64,000 nucleotides of DNA. Source: an uncultured Moraxella sp. (lineage in GTDB: Bacteria > Pseudomonadota > Gammaproteobacteria > Pseudomonadales > Moraxellaceae). Of the stretch, positions 44,141-53,185 are shown piece by piece. The position numbers and the translations under genes were made by a program. Below the pieces are notes generated by a model, which had not been told where the DNA came from, did no database searches, and saw only the letters and a list, made by a program, of their open reading frames with translations. Position 1 is the first letter of the stretch, and every line of letters starts with the position of its first letter. The DNA lies in contig CALTTC010000002.1 in assembly GCA_943908425.1 (NCBI GenBank), forward strand, positions 62,001 through 126,000, written 5' to 3'.

Positions 44141-45271
44141 CTATAAGTCAAAATCGGTAAAATCTGCATCGCTAATGCTATTTTCTACTTGACTGACCAA
44201 ATAACTGCTAATTTCGCTTTCTTGGGGGGCGACTTGGACATTGTCCGAGCTAAGCCAAGTGTTAATCCAAGGAATGGGGTTGCTGGTTTGTTCAAAGATG
44301 GCAGGCAAGCCAATGGCACTCATTCTAACATTGGTGATGTATTCAATATATTGGCACAAAATATCTTTATTAAGCCCAATCATTGAACCATCTTTGAATA
44401 GATATTCCGCCCATTCTTTTTCTTGCAGTACCGCTGTTTTAAAAATCTCAATGCTCTCATCTAGGCACTCTTTGGCGATTTGTACCATTTCAGGGTCGTC
44501 TTGCCCTGTTCGCATTAGGTTTAGCATATGTTGGGTGCTGTTTAGATGTAAGGCTTCATCACGAGCGATTAGGCGGATAATCTTGGCATTGCCCTCCATC
44601 ACTTTGCGTTCAGCAAAGGCAAATGAGCAAGCAAAGGACACATAAAAACGAATGGCCTCTAGTACATTGACCGCCACCAAGCACAAATACAGCTGTTTTT
44701 TGAGCGTGGTTAAATTAACATCAACCACCTTGCCGTTTATGCTGTATTGCCCCTCGCCAAACATATTATAAAGGCTTGCCGACTCGTGCAAATCATCATA
44801 ATAATGGGCGATGTCCTCAGCCCTTGCCAAAATATGGTCATTGTCCATAATGTCATCAAAAATCAAGGATGGGTCATTGACGACATTTCTGATAATATGC
44901 GTGTAGCTTCTTGAGTGAATGGTTTCAGAAAACGACCACGTCTCAATCCACGTCTCCAGCTCAGGAATAGACACCAGTGGCAATAGCACCACATTGGGGC
45001 TGCGTCCTTGAATGGAGTCCAGTAGCGTTTGGTATTTTAAATTGGACAAAAAAATGTGCTGTTCGTGTACCGACAGATTGCCAAAATCAATGCGGTCTCG
45101 GCTAACGTCAATTTCTTCAGGTCGCCAAAAAAACGACAGCTGTTTTTCTATTAACTGCTCAAAAATGGGGTGTTTTTGTTGGTCATAGCGAGCAACATTG
45201 ACGGGTTGTCCAAAAAACATCGGTTCGGTTAGGGCGTTATTTTTGGTTTGGGTAAAAATAGAGTAGTGCAT
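44141..45271 (-). CDS. nrdB: Ribonucleotide reductase class Ia, beta subunit
   Basis: NrdB holds the diferric-tyrosyl radical that initiates ribonucleotide reduction in NrdA. The 376 residues match the E. coli NrdB length. The metal site begins with RPEEIDVSRDRIDF (first aspartate), then SETIHSRSYTHI with Glu, His and the radical Tyr equivalent to Tyr122, then RDEALHL with Glu and His. The C-terminal DADFTDFDL is the peptide that docks on NrdA. It lies 234 bases downstream of nrdA and 210 bases upstream of yfaE. Confidence 0.97.
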   Translation of the reverse strand: MHYSIFTQTKNNALTEPMFFGQPVNVARYDQQKHPIFEQLIEKQLSFFWRPEEIDVSRDRIDFGNLSVHEQHIFLSNLKYQTLLDSIQGRSPNVVLLPLVSIPELETWIETWSFSETIHSRSYTHIIRNVVNDPSLIFDDIMDNDHILARAEDIAHYYDDLHESASLYNMFGEGQYSINGKVVDVNLTTLKKQLYLCLVAVNVLEAIRFYVSFACSFAFAERKVMEGNAKIIRLIARDEALHLNSTQHMLNLMRTGQDDPEMVQIAKECLDESIEIFKTAVLQEKEWAEYLFKDGSMIGLNKDILCQYIEYITNVRMSAIGLPAIFEQTSNPIPWINTWLSSDNVQVAPQESEISSYLVSQVENSISDADFTDFDL

Positions 45272-45505
45272 AAATGTCCTTTAAGTTTTAAAAAGCGTAA
45301 GTAAAGTATAAGCTTTAAAAAGCATAAGTTTTAAAAATAGCAAGCTTAGCAAATCAGCATTTATTTGTTAAGCCATTAAAATTGATGATGTTGTTTAACA
45401 AAATAAAACAGTTGCCCATTTGTCTAATTTTTGGTGGTGCGATAACCAATAAACCAAGTGAAGTGATGTTGGGTTTATTGGCTTGTCTTATTGTCTTGTT
45501 TTGTC

Positions 45506-47779
45506 TTAAATTTTACACGCCCCACCAGCACAATCGTCAAGGTCGGCTTGGGTGTCGTCCGCTCCGTCTCTGGTGTTATGGTAATACAAGGTTTTAACGC
45601 CATATTTATAAGCGGTCAATAAGTCTTGAATCAGCACTTTCATTGGCACTTTACCGCCGTCAAATTTGGCAGGGTCATAGTTGGTATTGGCAGAAATGCT
45701 CTGGTCCACAAATTTTTGCATAATACCAACCAATTTTAAATAGCCTTGGTTATTGGGAATTTGCCAAAGCAATTCATAGCTGTCTTTTAATCGCTCAATA
45801 TCAGGCACGACTTGCTTTAAGATGCCATCTTTACTTGCCTTGATAGAAACAAGCCCCCTAGGCGGTTCAATACCATTTGTGGCATTGGCAATTTGGCTCG
45901 ATGTTTCTGATGGCATAAGGGCGGTTAGGGTAGAGTTTCTAAGCCCGTATTGCTGAATATCGGCACGCAAACGCTCCCAATCCAAATGCAAAGGCTCATC
46001 GCAAATATCGTCTAAGTCTTGTTTATAAGTGTCAATCGGCAAAATGCCTTGGGCGTAAGTGGTATCGCTAAACCAGTCAGGCACGCCTTTTTCTTGGGCA
46101 AGTTTGTTGGACGCTTCTAGCAGATAGTATTGCAATGCTTCAAACGTTTGGTGCGTTAGCCCCAATGCCTTATCGTCTGAGTAGCGTGTGCCATTTTTTG
46201 CCAAATAATAGGCATAATTGATAACACCAATGCCCAGTGTTCGCCGTTTTAGACTGCCATTTTTGGCGGCAATGACAGGATAATCTTGATAATCAAGTAG
46301 TGCGTCCAAAGCTCGTACGATAAGCTCGGCAGGCTCTTTTATGTCGCTTGGGTTATCTATTTTGCCCAAATTGATGGCAGATAGCGTACAAAGAGCAATC
46401 TCACCATTTTCGTCATTGATGTTGTCAAGCGGTTTGGTTGGTAGGGTAATCTCCATACACAAATTGGACTGGCGAATGGGAGCAAGGCTTGGGTCAAAGG
46501 CACTGTGGGTATTGCAGTGGTCAACGTTTTGTACATAAATGCGTCCTGTGCTGGCACGCTCACCGAGCATTAGAGCAAACAATTCACGAGCAGGGACAAC
46601 TCGTTTTTTGATGGTGTCGTCTTGTTCGTATTGGTTATAGAGTCGTTCAAATTCATCTTGGTCGGTAAAAAACGCATCATATAGCCCTGCCACATCTGAT
46701 GGCGAAAATAGGGTAATATTTTCGTTTTTGATAAGGCGAGTGTACAGCGTTTTGTTGATTTGCACCCCATAATCCATATGGCGGACACGGTTATCTTCTA
46801 CGCCACGGTTATTTTTTAAGACCAACAGGCTTTCTACTTCTAAATGCCACAAAGGATAAAACAGCGTTGCCGCTCCGCCACGCACGCCCCCTTGAGAACA
46901 GCATTTGACCGCTGTTTGAAAGTGTTTATAAAAGGGAATACAGCCTGTGTGCTTGGCTTCACCGCCACGAATGGGGCTACCCAATGCCCGAATGCGTCCA
47001 GCGTTCACGCCAATGCCTGCTCGCTGAGATACATAGCGAACAATGGCACTGCTTGTAGCGTTGATGCTGTCTAAGCTGTCATCGCATTCAATTAAAACGC
47101 ACGAGCTAAACTGACGGCTTGGCGTTCTGACCCCTGACATAATGGGGGTAGGCAGTGAGATATAAAATTGACTGGTAGCATCATAAAACCGCTTGACATA
47201 GCTTAACCGCTCTTTTGGGTCGTAGCTTGCAAATAAGCACATACCAACAAGCATATACAAAAACTGTGGGCTTTCAAACACGGCTTTGCTAACTCGGTCT
47301 TGCACCAAATATTTGCCCATCATTTGCTCAACGGCGGCATAAGCCAAATTCAAATCACGGTCGTGGTCAAGGTAGGCGTTTAATTCATCAAATTCAGCTG
47401 GACTGTAATCCGCTAAGATATGCTTGTCGTATTTGCCGTTATCGGTAAGTTTTTTGACGTGGTCGTACAAGTGGGGCGGTTCAAATTCACCATAGGCAAT
47501 TTTACGCAGATGAAAAACCGCAAGCCGTGCCGCCAAGTACTGATAATCTGGTGTTTCAGCAGAGATTAAATCAGCCGCCGCCTTGATGATGGTTTCGTGA
47601 ATGTCTCGTGTTCTTATGCCATCATAAAATTGAATGTGCGATTTTAATTCTACTTGTGAAACTGACACGTTGGTTAAGCCACGTGCCGCCCAATCAATCA
47701 CTTTATGGATTTTATCTAAATCAATCGGCTCTAATCTGCCATCACGTTTGGTTACTTTGATATCATCAATATGGGTCAT
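45506..47779 (-). CDS. nrdA: Ribonucleotide reductase class Ia, alpha subunit
   Basis: NrdA reduces the four ribonucleoside diphosphates to deoxyribonucleotides. The 757 residues start with the ATP-cone allosteric domain (about 8-95, VTKRDGRLEPIDLDKIHKVI). The catalytic barrel follows with SSCVLIECDDSLDS (one of the redox cysteines), NLCMEITLPT with the thiyl-radical Cys, and ALCTLSAINLG with the second redox Cys. The C-terminus CAGGACKI carries the shuttle cysteine pair that thioredoxin or glutaredoxin reduces. Two NrdR boxes lie 110-160 bases upstream. It is the first gene of the nrdA-nrdB-yfaE cluster. Confidence 0.97.
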   Translation of the reverse strand: MTHIDDIKVTKRDGRLEPIDLDKIHKVIDWAARGLTNVSVSQVELKSHIQFYDGIRTRDIHETIIKAAADLISAETPDYQYLAARLAVFHLRKIAYGEFEPPHLYDHVKKLTDNGKYDKHILADYSPAEFDELNAYLDHDRDLNLAYAAVEQMMGKYLVQDRVSKAVFESPQFLYMLVGMCLFASYDPKERLSYVKRFYDATSQFYISLPTPIMSGVRTPSRQFSSCVLIECDDSLDSINATSSAIVRYVSQRAGIGVNAGRIRALGSPIRGGEAKHTGCIPFYKHFQTAVKCCSQGGVRGGAATLFYPLWHLEVESLLVLKNNRGVEDNRVRHMDYGVQINKTLYTRLIKNENITLFSPSDVAGLYDAFFTDQDEFERLYNQYEQDDTIKKRVVPARELFALMLGERASTGRIYVQNVDHCNTHSAFDPSLAPIRQSNLCMEITLPTKPLDNINDENGEIALCTLSAINLGKIDNPSDIKEPAELIVRALDALLDYQDYPVIAAKNGSLKRRTLGIGVINYAYYLAKNGTRYSDDKALGLTHQTFEALQYYLLEASNKLAQEKGVPDWFSDTTYAQGILPIDTYKQDLDDICDEPLHLDWERLRADIQQYGLRNSTLTALMPSETSSQIANATNGIEPPRGLVSIKASKDGILKQVVPDIERLKDSYELLWQIPNNQGYLKLVGIMQKFVDQSISANTNYDPAKFDGGKVPMKVLIQDLLTAYKYGVKTLYYHNTRDGADDTQADLDDCAGGACKI

Positions 47780-47892
47780 TATTGTGTCCTGTTGGCTGGT
47801 ATTACCTTTAGTATCAAGGCGTTAGGGTTATCAAGGCATCAGTTATCAAGATGTTGGGCATAAAAATACCGTCCCAATCGCTTGGGTTTATA

Positions 47893-47939
47893 TCACAATA
47901 TGTAGTGTGTGTATTTTTATAAGGCACAATATAGACTAT
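47893..47939. promoter_or_regulatory. Pair of NrdR boxes upstream of nrdA
   Basis: Two sites resemble the NrdR operator (acaCwAtATaTwGtgt). The first, TCACAATATGTAGTGT at 47893-47908, matches about 14 of 16 positions; the second, GCACAATATAGACTAT at 47924-47939, about 12. Their centres are 31 bases apart, three helical turns, which is the usual spacing for NrdR box pairs. NrdR-ATP/dATP represses nrd genes when nucleotides are sufficient. The nrdR gene is not in the window. Confidence 0.82.
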
Positions 47940-48079
47940 TTGCAAGCGATTTTCTAGCAAAAAATTTTGTAACAATCCCTTGACAAGCGTCCAAGTTAAG
48001 CAGGGCAAGGCGAAACGGTGATTGGTTTTTTTGTAACTGAATTTTGGGGGGTTTTTGGACAAATAAATTATGGTTTGTC

Positions 48080-48550
48080 AAGTAAAAATTGGGGATTTTG
48101 GGGAAGCAATTTTGGTGGATCAAGTGCTGGGCATTAGTCGCACTGTTTTTTGGTGGTAAAACACGCTTTATTCTAGATTGTTAAAGCTTAAACACTTTTT
48201 TGGTGGTAGGATAAAATTTGACGAACGTTATTTTGATGGTAGGGATAAAGCTAAATGTAGTTGTAATGCTGAGCTGTATTCGGTAATCTAAAGCACATAG
48301 GAGGTAAGCAAGAACAAGCCTGTTCAGCAAAATCAAATCTAACAATGTTGCCTATGAAAAACACTTGCTCAAGCTATTATGCACTTGATATCAATGATTT
48401 GCGCATTTATCTTAGGTAATTTACTTAAAATTACCTTAACGGCATAAAAAATTCTAGTCACAATCTAACCATATTTTTGGTAATACCGTGGCATTGAAGA
48501 ATAACGTTTATTTTTTATCAAAAAATATGAATTTAGATTTTATAGCGCAC
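48080..48550 (+). pseudogene. Decayed IS1016-like (IS1595 family) transposase
   Basis: The protein trace follows IS1016-type transposases in the right order but crosses frames and stops. VLGISRTVFWW (48124 on) corresponds to the helix-turn-helix VGVNKNTAAYYF; IKFDERYFDGRDKAKCSCNA (48211-48270) corresponds to the catalytic EADESYFGGQRKGKRGRGAA; after a frameshift VFGNLKHIGGK corresponds to VFGLLKRNGK; SSYYALDINDL corresponds to RSYDVLDVREF; and NGIKNSS corresponds to NGIENFW. Many changes are the G-to-A and C-to-T kind (Arg to Cys, Gly to Ser or Asn) expected of decay. An internal deletion of roughly 150 bases is likely. No terminal inverted repeats are obvious. Confidence 0.8.
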
Positions 48551-48639
48551 CATCACAGAAACCAAAAAGCTTAAGACAGTCTTGCACGTTGGGAGCTTGT
48601 TTATATCAGCTCTAACCATTTGACACAAAACAGCCCACA

Positions 48640-48676
48640 AAATAAAGTTGCTACCACCATCAATACAGTAGCAACT
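48640..48676 (-). terminator. Terminator after the DegS-like protease gene
   Basis: GTTGCTAC pairs with GTAGCAAC around a loop of about 13 bases, with TTTATTTT following on the minus strand, 8 bases past the protease stop codon. Confidence 0.78.
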
Positions 48677-48683
48677 AAGTCTA

Positions 48684-49940
48684 TTAACGTGGCGGTAGAA
48701 TTAACGGTTGTCCATCATTACTTGGGATACGACGAGCCTCTAGCTGATTGGGCATCGGACGTTCTGCAAGCGTCGCCACAACTTCCGCGGTAGCACCTGC
48801 TCTTGCGACTTGCAGACGTACCTGACTGTTTGGCGCTTTTTGGGCAATCATTTGAATCAGCATACTAGCATCATCAACTGGCACACCATCAATCTGTAAA
48901 ATAACATCACCAGCTTGCACGCCAGCTTGGGCAGCAGGTCCATTGGGCATCACGCCTGCAATCATCACGCCGGTTGTGCGCTCAAGACTTGCTGGATCAC
49001 TAATCATTCGCCCAACTTCAATCCCCAGCCAACCACGACTCACCTTGCCTGTGCTAATAATATCATTCATTACTTTTTTGGCAATACTGATCGGAATGGC
49101 AAAACCAATACCCATTGACCCACCAGAACGCGAATAAATCATTGTATTGATACCAATCAGCGCCCCCGTGGCATCAACCAATGCCCCACCTGAATTGCCG
49201 GGGTTAATAGCGGCATCAGTTTGAATAAAATCTTCAAAGGTATTCACGCCGATTCCTGTACGCCCTGTCGCCGACACAATGCCTTGGGTCACCGTCTGAC
49301 CCACGCCAAACGGATTGCCAATCGCTAAGGTGACATCACCGACGCGCACTGGCGCTTGACGCAAGCTAATGGGCGTAATGTTGGCAAGGTCAATCTTAAT
49401 CACCGCCAAATCGCTCTCATTATCACTGCCAACCACCGTCGCCTTAGCTTTACGCCCATCAGAGAGTGCCACGATGATTTCATCCGCCTTATCAACAACA
49501 TGGGCATTGGTTAGAATATAACCGTCGGCACGTACAATCACCCCTGATCCTAGGTTTGTGCTATCGTTATTTTCTGGCAGGGCATAGCCGTGATATTCCA
49601 AAAATTGACGAAAGGCAGGGTCGTTGGCATAAGGATGGCTGATTTTTTGTGTGGTGTAGATATTAACTACCGACAGCGATGCACGACCAACCGCTTCATG
49701 ATAGGAGGCAACGGGGGCAAGCTCTACAGCAGGGGCAATCGCAAGGTTATCGTTACTATCAGCCATACTACTTGGAGCAGTTGGCGCAACTTGTGCCTGT
49801 GTTAATGGCTCCACCACGCCTGTTGCGCCTACAGTGCGCTCATTGACAAACCACCAAAACACAAAAGCCAACGTAAAAAACAAAAGCCACGGCAACAGCG
49901 TCCACGCCGAGAAACCACGGCTATATTTTAAATGATTCAT
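48684..49940 (-). CDS. HtrA-type serine protease with one PDZ domain (DegS/AlgW-like)
   Basis: This is a periplasmic, membrane-anchored S1C protease. I choose the ATG at 49940, 10 bases after a strong AAGGAGAG site (418 residues). One N-terminal membrane anchor (about 13-33) is followed by a linker and the trypsin-like domain: His in LTNAHVVDKAD, Asp in NESDLAVIKID, Ser in NPGNSGGALVD. A single PDZ domain follows (about 300-390, VMIAGVMPNGPAAQAGVQAGDVI). One anchor plus one PDZ fits DegS/AlgW, which cleave anti-sigma factor RseA/MucA under envelope stress, rather than DegP/DegQ. The divergent Nif3 gene is the same neighbour as algW has in Pseudomonas. Confidence 0.92.
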   Translation of the reverse strand: MNHLKYSRGFSAWTLLPWLLFFTLAFVFWWFVNERTVGATGVVEPLTQAQVAPTAPSSMADSNDNLAIAPAVELAPVASYHEAVGRASLSVVNIYTTQKISHPYANDPAFRQFLEYHGYALPENNDSTNLGSGVIVRADGYILTNAHVVDKADEIIVALSDGRKAKATVVGSDNESDLAVIKIDLANITPISLRQAPVRVGDVTLAIGNPFGVGQTVTQGIVSATGRTGIGVNTFEDFIQTDAAINPGNSGGALVDATGALIGINTMIYSRSGGSMGIGFAIPISIAKKVMNDIISTGKVSRGWLGIEVGRMISDPASLERTTGVMIAGVMPNGPAAQAGVQAGDVILQIDGVPVDDASMLIQMIAQKAPNSQVRLQVARAGATAEVVATLAERPMPNQLEARRIPSNDGQPLILPPR

Positions 49941-50131
49941 TACTTTTATACTCTCCTTAACTTTTATAAAACCATTATACAAAATTTAACCGCAAATCCA
50001 CGTTAATCAATCGCTATTTTTTGTAGCTTTTAGTGACAACTTGCATAATTTGCCAAGAATTATTACACTATTAACTACTACTGTCAAAAAATACTATCAA
50101 GCGCCACTGCCATTCACAATTAAGGAACAGA

Positions 50132-50905
50132 ATGACTCACCATACCCCAGCACTAAGCCCGCAAGCCTTAACAAAAATATGTGACGATTTATTAAACCCT
50201 GATGCCTTTGATGACTACTGCTCCAACGGCTTGCAGATTGATGGCGGGCAAGCAATCAGCCATATCGTGACCGGTGTCGCCGCCTGTCAGGCTTTAATAG
50301 ACCGCGCCATAGCCGTGCAAGCACAGGCGATTATCGTTCATCACGGCTATTTTTGGAAGGGGGAGTCACAGCCACTGACCGATATGAAAGGCAAACGTAT
50401 CCGCACCCTACTACAAAATGGCATCTCACTACTTGCCTATCATTTACCCTTGGATGCGCACACCACATTGGGCAATAACGCCCTACTGGCACAGGCGCTG
50501 GAGTTACAAATTACAGGCGCGCTCTACCCCAAAGAACGCCACCCTATAGGCAATATGGCAACTTGCACGCCCATTAGTGCACGTGATTTCGCCCAAAAAA
50601 TCACCACCGTCTTAGGGCGCGCACCACTGCATTTAGGCGATGGCGACAAAATTTTACGCAACGTAGCGCTATGCACAGGTGCCGCCCAAGATATGCTGAC
50701 ACAAGCTTATAAGATGGGCGCTGATGCGTTTATTTCTGGGGAAGTATCAGAGCGTACCACGCACGAAGCACGGGAGCTTGGCGTGCATTATTTTGCCTGT
50801 GGTCATCACGCTACCGAAACCTTTGGCGTGCGCGCCCTAAGCGACTGGCTAACCCGTGAACACAAGCTGTCTTGCGAATTTATTGATATCAATAATCCTG
50901 TTTGA
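50132..50905 (+). CDS. Nif3-like dinuclear metal centre protein
   Basis: This 257-residue protein belongs to the Nif3/YbgI family (GTP cyclohydrolase I type 2-like), hexameric proteins with a dinuclear metal site and no settled function. Metal ligands are visible in IIVHHGYFWKGES (His-His), LPLDAHTTLGNN (Asp, His) and, near the C-terminus, YFACGHHATETFGVRAL (His and Glu). DAFISGEVSERTTHEA is another family segment. The ATG at 50132 follows AAGGAA. It is divergent from the DegS/AlgW-like gene, separated by about 190 bases, and ends in a terminator. Confidence 0.92.
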   Translation: MTHHTPALSPQALTKICDDLLNPDAFDDYCSNGLQIDGGQAISHIVTGVAACQALIDRAIAVQAQAIIVHHGYFWKGESQPLTDMKGKRIRTLLQNGISLLAYHLPLDAHTTLGNNALLAQALELQITGALYPKERHPIGNMATCTPISARDFAQKITTVLGRAPLHLGDGDKILRNVALCTGAAQDMLTQAYKMGADAFISGEVSERTTHEARELGVHYFACGHHATETFGVRALSDWLTREHKLSCEFIDINNPV

Positions 50906-50951
50906 TACCGTTTCTTAATTTTCCAAAAATTGCTTTTTAAGCCCTACCTCT

Positions 50952-50985
50952 GACCACTAGTAAAGACTATTCGCTAGTGGTCTTG
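50952..50985 (+). terminator. Terminator after the Nif3-like gene
   Basis: A nine-base-pair perfect stem (GACCACTAG with CTAGTGGTC) encloses a 12-base loop and is followed by a short T-rich run. The weak T tract lowers confidence slightly. Confidence 0.7.
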
Positions 50986-51284
50986 ATTACAAAATTATAA
51001 ACTGTCTAATCCATTGAATTTATTTAAATTTTCTTTGCATAATTATATCAGTAAACAAATGTATATTGACTTTTTTTACTTTAACTCAATTTTACCTAAA
51101 CATTGGTAAAATAAAAGTTATTCGCATTTATTACAAAAATTTCAAGCATTTTTCTAGCCGTTTGTCTTAATTTTACTACCGTTTATCATTATTTTCTTAA
51201 GTAACCTTGCACATCCATGCTGATTTGACGATAGTAGCGACAACTTAATTTGTGCGTTTAATGAGTTCGCCATTAGGAGACACG
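50986..51284. other. A+T-rich promoter region of the transglycosylase gene
   Basis: No gene is visible. The region is A+T-rich and ends with the AGGAGA ribosome site at 51275-51280 that serves the next gene. No repeat or operator could be recognised. Confidence 0.5.
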
Positions 51285-52466
51285 ATGCACTGTATTGAAG
51301 AGAATTTAATAATAAAAGCCTTACCCTATCATTTACGTAACGCTGTTTATGAGCCGTTAGCGCCACAACAGCGTATGAACGTGCCCTTTTATCCAGTACC
51401 TAGCGTGCCAAAGTTACAGACGCGCCGACACTTATTGATTGCTATCCAAGCTATAGCTTTGGGTGCTTGTTTGCTACTATTGACTGGCAGTCACACCAAA
51501 TCTAACCTAGATAGCTTAGATAATGTTATTTTGAGCAAAACATTAACCATCGCAACCACCGCCACAGCAATCCCCAATGCTCACGCGCACCCGCATGGCT
51601 TAGGTTATGATGTCGCAAACCGTTACGCCAACCACTTAGGCGCAAAGTTGATTGTCAAATCCTACCCCACGAGTGCTGCTGCCCGTGTCGCCTTGCAAGA
51701 TGGGGAAGTACATTTTTTGTTAGCAGATGATGCCGAAGCAAGCCAAAATTTTATTAGTCAGTCGGCAAGCTGTGATAGCCCTGTGGCAAAAGCCTTGGCT
51801 AGCGATACCCAGCTAATATTTCGCGGTGGTGATGAGCGACTAGCCGCAAATGCCAACGCTTACATCTGTGCCCCAACCACACTTGCCACAAGTGAGCGCG
51901 TTGCTAAGTTTTATGATGATAATTTATTGAATGCCTATAGTCAGCAGCGCTTTGCTACAGTGATGGCACAGCGCTTGCCGTTGTACGAATATGCCTTTAG
52001 AACTTATGCCAAAAAATACGCGCACGACTGGCAGTTACTGGTGGCGATTGGTTATCAAGAATCGCAATTAAATCCAAATGCGATCTCCCCAACTGGCGTG
52101 CAAGGCATTATGATGCTCACGCGCGACACTGCCAAAGCCATGGATATTGCCGACCGCACCGACCCCAGTCAAAGCATTCAAGGCGGCGCCAAATACTTAG
52201 CAAAATTGCAAGACAGTTTTAGCGATATTCCCGCCTCTGAACGCTTATGGTTTGTGTTAGCTGGCTACAATATGGGACCCAATGCAGTGCGCGATGTGCA
52301 GGCGCGGATTCGTGACGCCGGCAAAGACCCAAACATTTGGGGCAATTTTTATAGCTATCTTAGTGCCAACGCCGCCGATAACTCGCGCTATGTCCAGTGT
52401 ATGCACTATGTTACTGGCATTCGGCATTATTTAAGCCTATTAAAAACCGGCGAATATACCGCCTAA
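51285..52466 (+). CDS. MltF-like membrane-bound lytic transglycosylase
   Basis: The protein cleaves peptidoglycan glycan strands with formation of anhydro-muropeptides. The ATG at 51285 with AGGAGA just upstream is preferred over a GTG 33 bases earlier, giving 393 residues. A cytoplasmic N-terminus of about 50 residues precedes one membrane anchor (LLIAIQAIALGACLLLL). A periplasmic substrate-binding-protein-like domain follows (about 85-205), clearly shorter than in E. coli MltF. The C-terminal SLT domain (about 220-385) has the catalytic Glu in IGYQESQLNPNAISPTGVQGIMML and AGYNMGPNAV. The anchored rather than lipoprotein form is unlike canonical MltF. Confidence 0.85.
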   Translation: MHCIEENLIIKALPYHLRNAVYEPLAPQQRMNVPFYPVPSVPKLQTRRHLLIAIQAIALGACLLLLTGSHTKSNLDSLDNVILSKTLTIATTATAIPNAHAHPHGLGYDVANRYANHLGAKLIVKSYPTSAAARVALQDGEVHFLLADDAEASQNFISQSASCDSPVAKALASDTQLIFRGGDERLAANANAYICAPTTLATSERVAKFYDDNLLNAYSQQRFATVMAQRLPLYEYAFRTYAKKYAHDWQLLVAIGYQESQLNPNAISPTGVQGIMMLTRDTAKAMDIADRTDPSQSIQGGAKYLAKLQDSFSDIPASERLWFVLAGYNMGPNAVRDVQARIRDAGKDPNIWGNFYSYLSANAADNSRYVQCMHYVTGIRHYLSLLKTGEYTA

Positions 52467-52484
52467 TTATGCTATAATAATCCC

Positions 52485-52874
52485 ATGATTGTTATTTTAG
52501 TCACCAGTAGCCCCACGAGTCAGCGCGCCCACGAAGCAGTCGCCTATGCGACAGAGCAACTGACACAAGGTCACCCTGTCGCCGTATTTTTTTATGCTGA
52601 TGGCGTAAGCGTCGCTAATCGCTTACGTTGGCTCTCCGCTCAGGTGAGCGACACAGCGGCACAATGGCAAGCATTGCATAGGCAATTTGGCTTGGCACTG
52701 CCCGTTTGTGTGAGTGCAGCGCTCGCCCGTGGTATTATCGACAGCGACAACGCCACTCGCCACAATTTAAGTGGCGACACCTTACTTGCGCCTTTTTATT
52801 TGACGGGGCTCACAGACTTTTTAGATTTATTAGAAAGTAGTGCAGAGGCAAATAGAACTTTGGTGCAATTTTGA
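52485..52874 (+). CDS. tusD: Sulfur relay protein TusD
   Basis: TusD accepts persulfide sulfur from TusA in the relay that leads to 2-thiouridine at position 34 of tRNAs for Lys, Glu and Gln. The 129-residue DsrE-fold protein shows the N-terminal VILVTSSPTSQRAHEAV, FFYADGVSVAN near 35-46 and the active cysteine in LPVCVSAALARG near residue 76. The stop overlaps the tusC start by four bases (TTGA). The gene order is tusD-tusC-tusE. Confidence 0.9.
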   Translation: MIVILVTSSPTSQRAHEAVAYATEQLTQGHPVAVFFYADGVSVANRLRWLSAQVSDTAAQWQALHRQFGLALPVCVSAALARGIIDSDNATRHNLSGDTLLAPFYLTGLTDFLDLLESSAEANRTLVQF

Positions 52875-53176
52875 AAATTTTAGTGATATTACAAAGTTCG
52901 GATGAGTTATTAGCTTATGAAGGCTTAAGCTTGGCTTTTTTATTAGCAAGCTTTGACCACCACGTATCGCTACAGATGCATGGCAAGCTTGTCCCTTTAT
53001 TGCAGTCACAAAGTGGCTGTATTTATGGCATGTTGCAAGCCATTGCACTTTATGATATTAGCCATATAAGTGTGTCTTGCTATGCCGATTTTGCCACACT
53101 AGATAGCGCAATTACCGCCCTACTGCACGAAGAGACGCCCGATATCAGCGCCTTTGATGGCGTGCTATCTTTTTAA
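52871..53176 (+). CDS. tusC: Sulfur relay protein TusC
   Basis: TusC is the structural partner of TusD in the sulfur relay complex. The 101 residues resemble TusC/DsrF: an N-terminal strand MKILVILQSS, the segment AIALYDISHISVSC matching the E. coli LGLYDIEQCWVC stretch, and the end AFDGVLSF matching YDVILRF. The start is TTG, overlapping the tusD stop by four bases, so translation is coupled. TusB would normally follow, but the next gene is tusE after 9 bases. Confidence 0.8.
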   Translation: MKILVILQSSDELLAYEGLSLAFLLASFDHHVSLQMHGKLVPLLQSQSGCIYGMLQAIALYDISHISVSCYADFATLDSAITALLHEETPDISAFDGVLSF

Positions 53177-53185
53177 GAGCTGACG

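Noticed and set aside
45382..45597. 71-residue plus-strand frame overlapping the nrdA 3' end
   Set aside because: Its second half is antisense to the conserved nrdA C-terminus and the first half has no support; probably a shadow.
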